DNA of 64,000 bases from Nymphaea colorata (GCF_008831285.2 NC_045138.2:4677205-4741204); one strand, 5' to 3'; counted from the first letter of the stretch, positions 35,116 to 46,989 are shown. Notes: generated from the sequence alone by a model not told the origin. Numbers and translations: made by a program.

Positions 35116-38100
35116 TTAGCTATATATGTGTAATCTTTTCCCAAGATGGTCGATTAACTCCTGCGGCAGATGGAGTGCAGGACATCTGAGAATTGTCAAC
35201 GATTGAAGGTTGGAGACGCAGGCGATCTGTTGTTGCTGTGCATCAGAGGGACATGTTGTTCCATTTTGTTGTTGTTGGGCAGTAATAGTATTATTCACCT
35301 CCACCACAGACTTCAGATTGGGGAAGTACCAAAGCGCTAGGTATCTCAGTTTGGGGAGGCATTGCCAGTGGCCTCCCAAGCTGATGTCCTCGGAGAAAGA
35401 GTGTAGGTACAATACCTCCAGTTGAGAGAGACCCCACACCCACTCAGGCACCCTTCCCCATTTGAGCCCATCAACATTTGTGTTGTCTCTCAAATCCAGA
35501 TGTTTAAGGGAGTATAGAAATGCCGATACTTGTGATGGCAATGGCGATGGCACTAGTACTGTTGATTCTGAATCCAATTCTAAGTAAATGAGGTTAGGCA
35601 GTTGCTCCAGCAATTTCCATCCCAATCTTGCACTTGGGCAATTCCTCACTGTCAGCCTTTGGAGCCCTGCCAACTCATCACTCAAGCCTTCCATCTGCAT
35701 CTTTGGACAATTTTTAAATATCCCCTTTCTTAAGCATGGCATAGAAGTAAATGTTGTTTCCCAGTTGGGCAAATTAGTCACCTCCAATTCCTCAAGTGAA
35801 GGAAGGCGAGTAGGGAGCTGCTTCAAAATGTTCAGGTCAGACAACTTCAACGTCTTTAAAGCTGGCATGTGATCATCAGCTACTTGCTCTACCCTCCCAC
35901 ATCCCTTCACCTCCAACGACTCCAATGCTGGCAAGTCACCTATCGTGTTGAGCCCATCACACCACTTAATGTCCAAGGACTTCAGCAAAGGAATGCTTGG
36001 CAATGCACCCAATGTTGGGCATTCTCTGACCTCCAATTTTTCCAATGATTTAATTCCTATGACTGTTGCCCATGATGGGCAACTTAGCAGCGACAGTGTC
36101 CGCAGCTTCTTATAATTGGTATCCAAATACCACACAGGCCCATCTCCTTTATAACCACAAATTGCCAACCTCTCTATGCCATGCGGAGGCTCCAAAGCCT
36201 CCAGCAAACCCCTCTCTTCAAAAGCACTACCCACTCTTTCATCCTCTTGCTCCTCAAAATAAATTTCCGCTTTCTCAAATTTTGGGAACTCTAAGTCCAA
36301 TTCCAAAGCCCCTACCAATCTCCTGTGTTCAGTAAGGCTACCGAAGACCAATTCCACACCATTTAGCTCATGCCTTTCCTTAAGATGTACCTCCTTTGCA
36401 TCCATCACTTTCACCCTTCCCCCCTGCAAACCTCCAATTGACAATTCCCCCTTTAGTTTGTTCAAGTCTTTTAGTTCATTAATATTGCAACCTCTTGTCT
36501 TCCCTTTGTCATCGCATACCATAAACCTATGCAATGTCCGTAAATTAGTAAGCTTCCCCAGGCCTTCAGCTACAAATCTCAATGACCTTGTCCCTTTCAG
36601 GCCAAGATACCTCAAGTTGCACAGTTCACCCATTTCCTTCGGCAATTCTTCAATTCTACTTTGACTTAAATCTAATGTTTGCAAGTTATAGAGTCTACCG
36701 ATTGAACTGGGCAACCATCTCACGTCAGAATAGCTTAGATCAAAATATTTTAGCAGTGAAAGGTCTTCAATGGACTTTGGCAGCTTATCTCTGCTATATT
36801 CCCTCAATGACAACACCCTCAACCACTTGAAATTGGTGGTTAAGCGTTTAATATAAACCAAATGCCAGTTTGACTTGGAACCAAAATTGGAATCGACCAA
36901 CAATGTGTGCAGCTTATTTGCTGCTCCCGAGGCATTAAGTTTGTGCACTTCTGCATCATCTACACCAAGTAATGATAGATGGCGGGTGTGCTTAGTAGTG
37001 GAGACATGGCTATATTCCTTTCCACCTATATATAAGGCAAGGTCATGCAAAATGTCATGCAATTTGATATTCTTGTATTCAGTTTCTTCAATCATGAACC
37101 GGTTTGTCAGATCATTAATCCATTGGTTAGCAGTCACTTCCACATCAATGCCTTTCTTTTGGCCAATTAATCCATGCGCCATCCATTGCATGACCAATCT
37201 ATGTCTTTTTATCTCATAATCCTTTGGATAAATGCAACAATATACAAAGCAACTCTTCAAATAATGCGGCAAGTCATCGTAGCTCAGCATGAGACCAGGA
37301 AAAATGCTTCCACATATTTCAGAGGATGATGATGAGGCAGGCATCTTCCATTCCCAGATCTCACTCTTCTCAACGCTTTCCCAGTCATCCTTCGTCATCC
37401 TTTTTGTACGCATTAAGGATCCCACCGTCTGGACAACAAGTGGAAACCCACCACACTTCTCCACTATTTTCACCCCTATAATTTTCAAGTTGTGACTCTC
37501 CAATTCATGTTCTTGTTTCAATGCCACATGCAGAAACAAGCTCCAACTTTCGTCGAAAGACATTTTTGGCAATTTATGCATTTTAGCACCAATCCCTTGG
37601 GAGACTTCTACTTTTCTACTGGTGATCAAAATCTTGCTCTCTTTTGCACCTCCCAACAGGATGCCCTCTACCTCTCCTTCCCACCAACCCAATTCCCATA
37701 CATCATCTAAGACCAATAAGAACTTGCTCATTGACAGCTCACTCTGTAATCGTGTGCACAAATCACTGAAGGAAGTGACACCCTTAAGGGTTTCTCCTTC
37801 AAATTCCTTGCATACCTCAATTAGTATCTTTTGCAGCAAACCCGTACGATTTGGATTCTCTGAAACACAAACCCACCACCTGCGTTTTCCAAATTGTTTT
37901 TCAACTTCATTAAAAACCATTTTTGCAAGAGTTGTTTTCCCAATCCCGCCCTGACCTACAATGGATACAATAGAAACACCATCTTTTCCTGGCACACTAC
38001 TCTCTGTAAAGCCTTGAAACAAGAGTTCTTTTACTTTCTCTTTATCATCCACCCTTCCCATGGGAGGCTGTGCAGTACTTGTGAGATGGGTTGTCTCTCG

Positions 38101-38613
38101 AGGATTGTCATGTTCACCACCAACAGGATCCTCACTCTTAACTTTTGGTGTTGTGTTGAGCAAATCCATCATTTCCTTACGTTGTTCTATTTTATCAAGC
38201 TTTTGGTTGATATTTTTAATATCATTTGCAAGTTTGTAGGAAGCAGATACATGTTCCTTGAAGCAAGAACACATAGTGGTCCAGGGCTTGCTTACCTTGT
38301 TCCATGAAGTTATAGGATGCTTGTCACTTTTGCAAAGTGCAATTGTGGTTTGGTATCTTTCGATTATGTCCTGGGCATCATACAAAACGTCCTTCAGCTC
38401 TGCCTCTAGATCTCTGTTGCGCTCGTTGCTGAAAAATGGCTTTCGCTCCACGACTTTGATGGTCTTTTGCAAGCGTTCCAGCTTCTCCTGGAGCTTCTCG
38501 AGTTCGAATTTGGCATTCCGGATGAGGTCCACCTTGTCTTTCAACAAACTCGTTACAGACTGGAACAGATTAGAAACAGCTGCTTCTGCAAGTGCATCGA
38601 TTACTATTGCCAT
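35116..38613 (-). CDS. CC-NB-LRR (CNL) disease resistance protein
   Basis: An uninterrupted single-exon frame encodes 1165 residues from the ATG at 38613, which begins MAIVIDALAEAAV as N-termini of this family do. An in-frame ATG 54 bases upstream (38667) would add a Pro-rich leader unlike the family. Numbering from the upstream Met: coiled-coil domain 19-170 with an EDVID-like motif LYDAQDIIERY (95-105); NB-ARC with P-loop GQGGIGKTT (238-246), kinase-2 LLVLDDVW (317-324; the Trp marks the CC class), RNBS-B ILITSRK, GLPL as GFPL (407-410), RNBS-D CFVYCCIYPKD (473-483) and the MHD position as LHD (536-538). Leucine-rich repeats follow from about 600 to the end, with two QQQQ runs near 1135-1150. 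Intracellular receptor for pathogen effectors, usually triggering hypersensitive death. All nucleotide-binding motifs are intact, so it is probably functional. Confidence 0.95.
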   Translation of the reverse strand: MAIVIDALAEAAVSNLFQSVTSLLKDKVDLIRNAKFELEKLQEKLERLQKTIKVVERKPFFSNERNRDLEAELKDVLYDAQDIIERYQTTIALCKSDKHPITSWNKVSKPWTTMCSCFKEHVSASYKLANDIKNINQKLDKIEQRKEMMDLLNTTPKVKSEDPVGGEHDNPRETTHLTSTAQPPMGRVDDKEKVKELLFQGFTESSVPGKDGVSIVSIVGQGGIGKTTLAKMVFNEVEKQFGKRRWWVCVSENPNRTGLLQKILIEVCKEFEGETLKGVTSFSDLCTRLQSELSMSKFLLVLDDVWELGWWEGEVEGILLGGAKESKILITSRKVEVSQGIGAKMHKLPKMSFDESWSLFLHVALKQEHELESHNLKIIGVKIVEKCGGFPLVVQTVGSLMRTKRMTKDDWESVEKSEIWEWKMPASSSSSEICGSIFPGLMLSYDDLPHYLKSCFVYCCIYPKDYEIKRHRLVMQWMAHGLIGQKKGIDVEVTANQWINDLTNRFMIEETEYKNIKLHDILHDLALYIGGKEYSHVSTTKHTRHLSLLGVDDAEVHKLNASGAANKLHTLLVDSNFGSKSNWHLVYIKRLTTNFKWLRVLSLREYSRDKLPKSIEDLSLLKYFDLSYSDVRWLPSSIGRLYNLQTLDLSQSRIEELPKEMGELCNLRYLGLKGTRSLRFVAEGLGKLTNLRTLHRFMVCDDKGKTRGCNINELKDLNKLKGELSIGGLQGGRVKVMDAKEVHLKERHELNGVELVFGSLTEHRRLVGALELDLEFPKFEKAEIYFEEQEDERVGSAFEERGLLEALEPPHGIERLAICGYKGDGPVWYLDTNYKKLRTLSLLSCPSWATVIGIKSLEKLEVRECPTLGALPSIPLLKSLDIKWCDGLNTIGDLPALESLEVKGCGRVEQVADDHMPALKTLKLSDLNILKQLPTRLPSLEELEVTNLPNWETTFTSMPCLRKGIFKNCPKMQMEGLSDELAGLQRLTVRNCPSARLGWKLLEQLPNLIYLELDSESTVLVPSPLPSQVSAFLYSLKHLDLRDNTNVDGLKWGRVPEWVWGLSQLEVLYLHSFSEDISLGGHWQCLPKLRYLALWYFPNLKSVVEVNNTITAQQQQNGTTCPSDAQQQQIACVSNLQSLTILRCPALHLPQELIDHLGKRLHIYS

Positions 38614-38925
38614 CTTCTCCGGTTTCTCAGTAGGTGGAAGAGGAAGAGGAAGAGGATAAATTTTCAAGTGGAGGGGAAGAAAGGCAAAGAACTAAAGATA
38701 AGGAGCAAGTGGCTGACAATTACCATTGACTTGAAGGCTTTGGCCCTCCCCTAATAAAAATCTAGCTGAGGGACTGGGTAACTTTAATTTGCTCCACCAC
38801 CACCACATGATCGTCTTGCCAGTAGATGCAACAGCTCTTCCCCTGCCTTCAATTTACAAAACATGACAGCAAGTGGTTTTAACGTTAAAAGACATCCAGC
38901 CCTTGGGTTCCACGCTCTTTGGCCA
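38614..38925 (-). promoter_or_regulatory. 5' flank of the NLR gene, duplicated upstream
   Basis: 38660-38925 recurs at 40626-40945 in the same orientation with about 80 percent apparent identity. Conserved words include CTTGAAAA just before the gene, a GATTTTTAT element (minus strand), CAAGTCAATGGTAATTGTC-like sequence and TGTTGCATCTA. No canonical TATA box was seen; the conserved TTTTTAT is the nearest candidate. The leader just upstream of the ATG is CT-rich on the coding strand. Confidence 0.45.
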
Positions 38926-40515
38926 ATTTCGTACTGACTCTTTCTCTCATCAGTAGGGTGACCTGTTTTTTCTCTTTAGTTTGGTGAAACATGTTTATAA
39001 TACTGGAGCACATCACAAAAATACTCAACTATACATTTTTTTTTATCTAGTTGCACTAAAGAAGAAATTAAATTTGTTAATTTATTTGCTGCTAAATAAA
39101 TCTGGTGGGAAGATCCCCAACCCAAGCCTTCTACATCTCTTAGAGTTCCCCATTTCAGGTTCATAAGATTTGTTAGTCTTTTGTTTCTCTGATTTTATCA
39201 TGTAAAAATAATTTGATATATACAATCCTGAAACCAAATGTATTTCCATATTGGGTAAGACCATACTGTAGCTACAAACAATTCAATGGAGAACAAGACG
39301 ATAAACAACAGGCTGGCAAGGAGAGGAAGAAGATAAACAAAGTTAGGTCCGCCACTGCAATTGGAATTAGTGGAGAGTACATAACCAGCCCATGTGCCCT
39401 ACAGGCTGGCAAGATCCATGAATTGTCGGATTTCTTATTGTATTATGTAAAAGGTTTGGATGCATGATTTTTTTTTTTCAAAATTCAAAACTTTATTTAG
39501 CCCATCCAAGTTTCGTGATCTGACCATTGACTAGAACTACAAAGATGATGATGTCCCCATGATGACCATTACAGAGTGTTTCATGTTTAGGATCAGGAAG
39601 GTTTCTCTAACAATAGCAACAGAGCATGATCAAGTGGCACCAGCTACCCAAGGTTGGCTCAGACCAATTACATAGCCAGGGCTGGGTGTTGTTACTAGTC
39701 TTTTCAGCTATTTCTTTTCAAGTGGGCTTTCTTGATTTCATGCAAAGGGGGCTGCAGTTGAGGGTTTAGAACAAGTGATGCAAGAAGCAAAATCCAACAA
39801 TAACCCCCAAAAACGATGATTTGGGCTCACTGTTCAAGCAGGTATTTACAGCACTTCATTTTTGTACACAGATGTATGTATGAGAGAAGAACAGAAAAAA
39901 TCAGAGGCCACTTTCTCCGGCAAGCCATCAGAAAGCTCCAAGCGGAGTAAGGTAGTTGGTCGGACTGACAGGCCAATGAAACTTCGGTATTAGTTTAATT
40001 ATTATGGAGTGCTACTGCTGGGGACTGCAAAAGATGGATGCATGACACTTTAGTTGACATATACACCGCTCTTCAAGGTATTTGAATAAACTAGAGCAAA
40101 AAGAACAGATATGCAATGAATTAAATTCAAACCAACCACCAGTAAAGAACACGCAGTGTGAGAGCAATAGACCAAGGGTGTTTTTATAAACTAAGTAAAA
40201 AAGAAGCAGTTGTGAAATGAAAATCCATAGTATCCACCAGTCAAAATGACAAAGTGACTAGAACGCCATTTTCTTTATGATAGACCAATGGTATTCTAAA
40301 GCAAAAAAAGACAGTTATGAAATGAATTTAATTTTTAGTGTACCTGATTTCATTGCGTAAAAACAAGTCGGATATATGACATTGATTCCTAATTTATTTC
40401 GATCTTGGGTGTACTTTAGTGTTAAATTTAAACTTGGGTGCAAAAATACATATTGAATCCAATAGCCACATTCAAACTTTGTGATCATCCAAAGATTGGC
40501 ATAATGTCATGCATT

Positions 40516-40548
<33 letters not shown>

Positions 40549-40625
40549 TAGAGACAGAGGTGTAAATGAGTATGCAAATTGATTATATCAATTCATGAAT
40601 GATAGGCCCCATAAAAGAGCAGCAA
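38926..40625. other. Gene-free spacer upstream of the NLR
   Basis: No domain-bearing frame. It contains a (GT)n(AT)n microsatellite at 40516-40549. The gap between the NLR and the orphan 5' flank shows no homology to the NLR coding region. Confidence 0.6.
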
Positions 40626-40945
40626 TTTTCAAGTGGAAGAAAAGAAAAGCAAAGAGTACTAAAGATAAAGACGAGATTGCCGACAATTACAATTAACTTG
40701 TAGACTTTGGCCCTTCCCTCATAAAAATCAAGTTGAGCGAATGGGTCATTTTAATTAGCTCCACCAACACATGGTTGTCTTGGCAGTAGTAGAGAATAGA
40801 TGCAACAGTTGTTAACCTCCCATTAATTTAGAAAACATGACAAAAAGTAGTTTTAATATAAAAATGACATTAGCCGTCTTCATGCACCCGGTCGGGGGAA
40901 GTAAGCCATTTTTCACTAGCCCTAGCCCTTGGCTTTATGCTTGTC
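40626..40945 (-). promoter_or_regulatory. Orphan copy of the NLR 5' flank
   Basis: Homologous to 38660-38925 starting at TTTTCAAGTGGAAG and sharing ACTAAAGATAA, GACAATTAC, CTTTGGCCCTYCC, TAAAAATC, GCTCCACCA and GATGCAACAG. On its gene side (below 40626) there is no NLR coding sequence, so a paralogous NLR has probably been deleted, leaving only its upstream region. Confidence 0.7.
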
Positions 40946-41452
40946 TTTGATTCCATGCACCACTCTTCTTCACCTAAAATAGATAAATCCAGATTATGAT
41001 TCTTGTAATTACCCTAAATTTTTCAGAAGCCTATATTTAGCAATTTTTAAACATTTTATAGCAAACATTTTTTGATAAATTTTTGCACAAAGATTGAATT
41101 TCATGACCCTCATTTTTTTGATAAATTTATAACAATTAAAACAGGTGATCTTAAGTTCTCATGTACCTGTCACTCTTTTTTCTTTTCATACCTATAAATT
41201 TGCACCTAATTGGACTTCATATGTGGAAGACAAAATTTAAAAAATCTGGCTGGAATCTACCTTTTTCAATTGGACGGTGATGAATTGCATAAATAGTAGA
41301 GTGCTCCATCGATTTAGCACTCCATGAAGTTGTTCTACCTTCGCATTTTCGCAACCGCATTTTTTATGTAACAACAATACAATAAAGTCATGAGTAAGAT
41401 TGATGGTGCTTATTCTTTTCAGAAGTAGAACTAATTAATTTAACTAATGGTA
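40946..41452. other. Gene-free AT-rich spacer
   Basis: Nothing recognisable beyond A/T-rich text. A TTTTTTGATAAATTT motif occurs twice around 41068 and 41114. Confidence 0.5.
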
Positions 41453-41855
41453 AGGTTGTTCAATGAGTCGAGCTAACTCGAGCTCGACTCTAGCTCGCTC
41501 GATAAACTTGACTTGTACTCGACTCACTTATTAAACGAGTCGAGTTCAAGTTAAGAAATGAACTCGACAACCTAAATGAGATGAGCTCGAGTTAAGTGTG
41601 CTCGGCTCGGTTAAACTCGATTAAGCTCAAGAAAGAAAATATGTAATATACAACTCATAAAATTATCAAAAAAAGTAGATTTCTCAAATGGGTATACATG
41701 TGATTGGTATGTGGGAGGTTCCATGTTAAAGTTTATATGCTGCCTCTTACTCAAGCCGAGAGGAGAGCTCAAGCTAATGAAATAGAATTTGAGTCGAGCT
41801 CGAGCCAAGTTTGAGCTGGCTCAACTCGGCTCGAACTCGCTCATGAATAGCCCTA
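41453..41855. mobile_element. Small CTCGAG-rich element
   Basis: About 400 bp with inverted ends: left AGGTTGTTCAATGAGTCGAG, right CTCGCTCATGAATAGCCCT. Both ends are crowded with variants of GAGCTCGAGTCGAGTT. Related stretches occur at 51540-51850 and 60044-60190. It resembles common plant non-autonomous DNA elements whose ends consist of such words; superfamily not determined. Confidence 0.5.
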
Positions 41856-42319
41856 ACTATTGGGAAACAGTGAATGAATAGTATGTGCATATACAAAAGC
41901 AAGGTAAGTAATTTTTTTTAGACTTATATTTTGAAGAAAAAGAAATAACTGTGAATTGGATGATCTGTACTAGATGATCTAAGGAGTTCAATGGTAAGTT
42001 GTTCATATCTGGAAAAAGGTAATGGACTTTTTTTCATACTTGAACCCTGATGGTGAGGCTATATAGGTGATCATGACAGTAATTGGAGTTGAAATATTCA
42101 GTCATTGAAATTTCAGTTATTGATACAAAAACATGCGCATTATACATTGAAAAATGCATATTCTTTTATATCCAAGTGCATCCTTAATGTGTTTTCGTCT
42201 GCCAGATTCCTTAGTCAAGTTAGGTGTAGTTTACACAATTAGTTTGTCTTTGAATAGAAAGTTTCATTTATATGGGCCACTTAGTTGATCAATATAATTT
42301 GCAAAAGTTTTTTGATTAT

Positions 42320-42362
<43 letters not shown>

Positions 42363-44690
42363 TTGAAGTTCCAACTTTATTTGGAGCACCTTGAGATTGT
42401 CTGCGGCATTCAAGCAGAAGCCCACCTTTCTGTTCCAGCAAACCAGTTGTAATTTCCAAAATAATAGAAATTTATCATTTCCAAATGGTTGAGAGAACAA
42501 CAAAGAGGAACAGGTGATGGTAGGACATTTTTGTTTTCTATTATTGATTTACACCTTATTTTTCAACTGCTGAATTGAAAACATCAAACAATAAGATTGT
42601 TCCTTATCTAGCTGACATTTAACTATCTGGCACCTACCAATTTCTCTTTATCTCTCTCTCTCTCTCTCGTGATATATATTATATGAGTGAGTGAATAATG
42701 TCTCTGGTTGTGTAGAGTCATCTAGCGACCTAACCAAGGTCGTTCATCTGATGCAGATGAATGGTTGAGAGAAAAACATGGAGAAAAAAGTGGGTACATA
42801 TATTAGATAAAAATTCCCATCATGTTTTTCTCATTGGTTTTCTCTTAACTGCCAATCATGATGAATTAAACAGTTCTAATTAGATGGCTGAGTAATTTTA
42901 AAAAATTAGAGTCGCCATGCAATTTTAACATTGCTTGTACAAAGACCCAATTGAGTGTCCACTTGGATGCCCATATTCTTTTTTTTTATAGAAAATAAAA
43001 ATAAAAGAAAGAGACACTTGATGCTCCAAAGGGGATGAGCATAATGTGAGGGAGTTTTGCATGCCACTCCATGTATATAATGAGTGTAGGATGGATGTGG
43101 ACTCTACTACCAATATGTACATTTGCTTTTATGCCCAAACATTGCATGTGCATATGTGCGAGATAACAAATAGGTATTTAACAACAACTAAAAATGAGGT
43201 AATGTTAATGAGATAACAAAAGATTTACAAGATAATGAGATAATGAATGATAATGACAAACATAAGTATGAGATAACAAAGAATTTATGAGATAATGAGA
43301 TAATAGATAGATGTATGAGATAATGCTAAACATAAGCATAAGATAATATTTATGAGAAAATAAAATATCTATCAAATAATGTTATAAACAGAACATAAAA
43401 ATGAAGACATTTTTTTTTACTACTTAAAGGAGTGTATTTGTTATGACGATATGTATAGACAGACTGACAAATTTTACTTTTATCAAATCCTCAAATATTT
43501 TTTTTATAGTTTCTTTGTTTTATCCCAACAAAAATTTTCTTTTTGTTTTAATCATTGGCTTTTTTCATACTTAATATGACACACGAAAGCAGTGTATATA
43601 ACCAGCTTCGCAAACCCACCCCTCATCCCTCTTTTCTTTCTTTGTTCATCTTAAAAGAAATTTGAGATGTATTGCACACGTGAGAAGCTGGAGTATGTAG
43701 ACTTTGCAAAGCAAAATTAACCTCTGGTGGGATCATAAAAGTTTTTTTCGTTTTGTCAACCAATCTTTCTGTTTCTTTCTTTCCTAAGTTCAGCCACTCA
43801 ATATTTTGATCTTTTACGTTTATTTTTCATTCTAAAATGTCCATGGCGGTGGTTTAATGGTTCATTTTTATTGTTTTCCTTGTTTACTTTTCAATGAAAA
43901 ACATGGTTAAGGTGTAGCTAGAGGTTGAGCACGAGCACCAGAAGGATAAAATTTTCCATTGTTTTAATTTTTGAAAGGTTTGATGATTCTCTAGTATACA
44001 TCTCCTTTTAGCTTTGTTCCTAAATCCTGGCGCAGTAGTCATTCTTTAGCAGCCTCAACTGTTGGCTACCCACGATCTCCATGGATGTATCTTGATGGAT
44101 AACAGAGTTTCCATTCTTTTTCCTCAGTTCCGTAGTCTATTCTCTCATCTGCACTAGATTCCAAGCACATAGTTTACTTTCTCTTCCCCAATTGTAGATG
44201 TTTCTGTAACTGACATGAATTTCCCATCAGCGAAAAAGACAATTCTATGTTAGTGATGATAAACTAGCACTAAGAGCTATTTAATTTTCTTTCCTAACTT
44301 GTCAAAGGACGAAGCACCGGAACACCAAGCAAAGATCTTTCAATTTGGGACAGCTAGGGAAAAAAAAGCCTAGGGAGAGAGTGACCAGACCTGTGAACTG
44401 TGTTAAAAAGTATTTATGTAAAACTCTTAATGCGTTTACAAACAATAAATTTAATATAAATTGTGTTTTAATTCAAGTTATTTTTGTAAAGAATCGGTAT
44501 TTTCTACTATCCAAATTTTGGTGTTACAAGAACTGCTCATTTTTGGATTACTAAAAAATATTACTAAAGTAAAAAAAAAAAACTTAATATATTTTTCTCA
44601 ACAAATCATGATTCTTAGGATCATATCTATAAAGTCAAATTGCAGAAATGCTTCAATAATTAGTTTTAATGGGTCTAAGTTTTATCCCTT
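41856..44690. other. Gene-free stretch with microsatellites and a small palindromic element
   Basis: (TA)n at 42322-42358, (CT)n at 42649-42668. The 42714-42920 segment has AGAGAAAAACATGGAGAAA facing ATGTTTTTCTCATTGGTTTT-like sequence, a MITE-like hairpin, and similar words occur near 16710-16840, 47800-47900 and 58000-58100. Between 43190 and 43400, GAGATAATGA-type units recur irregularly. No coding evidence. Confidence 0.5.
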
Positions 44691-44724
44691 ACCCCAAATG
44701 GTATGGTTTTTACCAAGTTCTCTT

Positions 44725-46060
44725 CTTGATACTCTTGAGCCCTACTCCCCCTTCAAGAATGGGCTTACAAATCCTGGCCCAGGAGACATGGTGCACAAGT
44801 CTGGCATCTGAGGATTCATCCTAGAGGAACGCAGCCATAGTGGAGTTCAATTAGTTGACAAGAGCAGCATGAATGTAAAAGAACACAACTCCAAAACTGT
44901 ATAACATGGCTCAAAACGTTCTTTATAAGACTCAAATCTTCCAGCGAGAGAGAGTTTCTCGATCATCCAATGGGACAATTTCTTTGTTACCTTTGTCCAG
45001 CGGCGGTGAGCATAAATCAAAGCTTAGGCTACCCGTGAATAGAGGAAGGTCTAAATACGTGGTGGAACGGAGAATGATGCTCCAACCTCTGATCACTAGA
45101 GGGTCCTGGAAATAACCCTGAGTTCCCTGCAGTCTAACAATGGAGTTCTTGGCGTGCCATCCTCTGATTATCACGCGGAGAAAAGCGGTGTTGTGGTCAT
45201 TCTCTCACATCCAATTTATTCTGGCGTTCTGCCTCCAAGAGCTTTCCTCTTCCAGGAAGGTCGGCTGGAGCTCTTTCCTAAGAGTAATCAGTCAACTGTT
45301 CGCTCCCGACGAGCCATGTTCCACCTTGGACTGGGCCACATCAAGGGCAGCCAGCTTTAAGACTTGCAATCCTAGTGCCAGTGCCATTCGGTGTGATACG
45401 GTTGCGGGGAAACGGGTGCGGACACGGTACATGGTAATTTTCACAATTGTGAGAGCGGACACGGCAAATATTATATTCTAAAAAATGATAAAAAAGAACA
45501 TTAAAAATCATAAAAGATGCCAAAAACATATAAGCAAAGAATCTCATGTTGGTCTAAGTTGTAAACAGAATTTGGAATTATAAACACCTGCCGTGTCCGG
45601 GTGCCCGGATCGCCATATTGACACGCCGACACGGGTACTCGGCTTATTTTGAAGTGTCCGTGTCACATAGGCCATGAGTGTTGAGCGCATTCTGCTAGTG
45701 AGAGAGTTCAGCCTTGACGATTTCAAGATGTTTGCACCAAACGAATCCCCAGGCACCCAAACAGAGGGTTGCGCCAAACCTTCTCCACCAGCTGACCACA
45801 TTCGGCTCGAGAAGACCAGTGCCTGAAATACCGAAACAAGCCGGCTCTGTGGCCGTGATGGGTGGGGCGGCTCACCTTGAGAACAAGAAAAAGGGATCCA
45901 AAATTGATGAGTGGAAATTACTTAACCGCATGATGAGCAAGGTCCCAGGCTCCCACGATGCGAGCTATGCTTGCACAGCAGGATGCATTGGTAAGCGCCT
46001 TATATCTCCCGAGAGAAGAGAGCCACTGGAGGGATCTGATTTCCTCGATTTTGGTGTCTA
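44725..46060 (-). mobile_element. L1-type LINE ORF2 fragment, internally deleted
   Basis: Read on the minus strand from 46060, the frame-shifted text includes LFRYFRHW, LVEKVWRNPLFGCLGIRLVQ, then (after an inserted small element) LRKELQPTFLEEESSWRQNA followed by RINWM and NDHNTAFLR. These match the linker between the endonuclease and reverse transcriptase of plant L1 elements (WRQKSRxxWLxxGDxNTxFFH). It then passes directly, near 44800, to VSWARICKPILEGGVGLKSI, which corresponds to the conserved block after the reverse transcriptase (W..IC.PK.EGGLG.RS). The catalytic RT core is absent. Stops and shifts throughout make it dead. Confidence 0.7.
45375..45672. mobile_element. Small GTGTCGGACACGG-type element nested in the LINE
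   Basis: About 300 bp with GC-rich inverted ends: left GTGCGGACACGG, right CCGTGTCCGGGTGCCC and ACACGCCGACACGGGT. The centre is AT-rich, including ATATTATATTCTAAAAAATG. It splits the LINE linker region. A relative lies at 46990-47330, which shares TTTTATATTCTAAAAATTGATC and the GGGTTCGGACACAGC-type end. Confidence 0.5.
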
Positions 46061-46065
46061 GAATG

Positions 46066-46989
46066 AACAACATGTGCGATCAGACGCCTCAGGACAGCAT
46101 TTAATTAATATATATATGTATCAAAAAGCCAGATACCTTAAATTTTTTATAATTAAAGTGTTTTTGTTAATTTAACCAATGTCATCTTAATGACAAGTAA
46201 AATCAAAATATTTATTAAATTGATCATTTTTTGGGTTTTAATAGTGGTAAAAATGAATGAGTCTCATAGCATCAACATTTTGATAACAGAAAAATCTAAA
46301 AACAACTTGATTGAAAGCATGCTTATCAAAATAGTTTTTATCAAATTGATCATATAGTCCATCACATTTTGCAGAGTGCTCTGTTATTTCTTGTTCGTTT
46401 CACCCAAATAAATGGCTGATGGCTAGAATTCTATCTGTTAGATATGTTGAGACTTTGTCGACACTTGTGTTAAGGCACCGAGCATGATAACGTATAACAA
46501 TAAGATGTCTTACTGCAAGGAGCCCGAGCTTGTCAGCGATGTGTGATCTTGAACATGATGATGAAGCCAAACATACAAGGAGCAATCAGCAATTACGAGA
46601 GAATGATTAATGCCATGAGTCACCTGACTATTAATAATATTGTAAATATGAATGGAAATTGTTAGTGGTTATAATTAATCACCTTGTTAAAGATGTATGA
46701 AAACCTGAGGTTGATGTCAGTATATATATATATGTATGTATGAAACATGTTTAATCATCCAATTGTATGAACGATTTGTCTTCCAACTGAAAGTGGAAAT
46801 GCAGCATCGGTGCATGTCATGAATGAATAATCCGTTGGTGTATTTTATGTGAAAATCAGTTGCAGATTGGAGATTCGTAACTCTTGCATGGTATACCATT
46901 TGCTCCTTCTCAATGTCGCTGCCAATAAGCTACAAAAGCATTTTGAGATTGCTAATTCGCCGCCAGAACTGCTCTTCTGGAACAATCAA
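46066..46989. other. Gene-free AT-rich spacer
   Basis: Contains ATATATATATGTATGTATG at about 46721. No gene evidence. Confidence 0.5.

Noticed and set aside
35210-38754. Many plus-strand open frames across the NLR
   Set aside because: They are antisense shadows of the NLR coding sequence, with no independent support.
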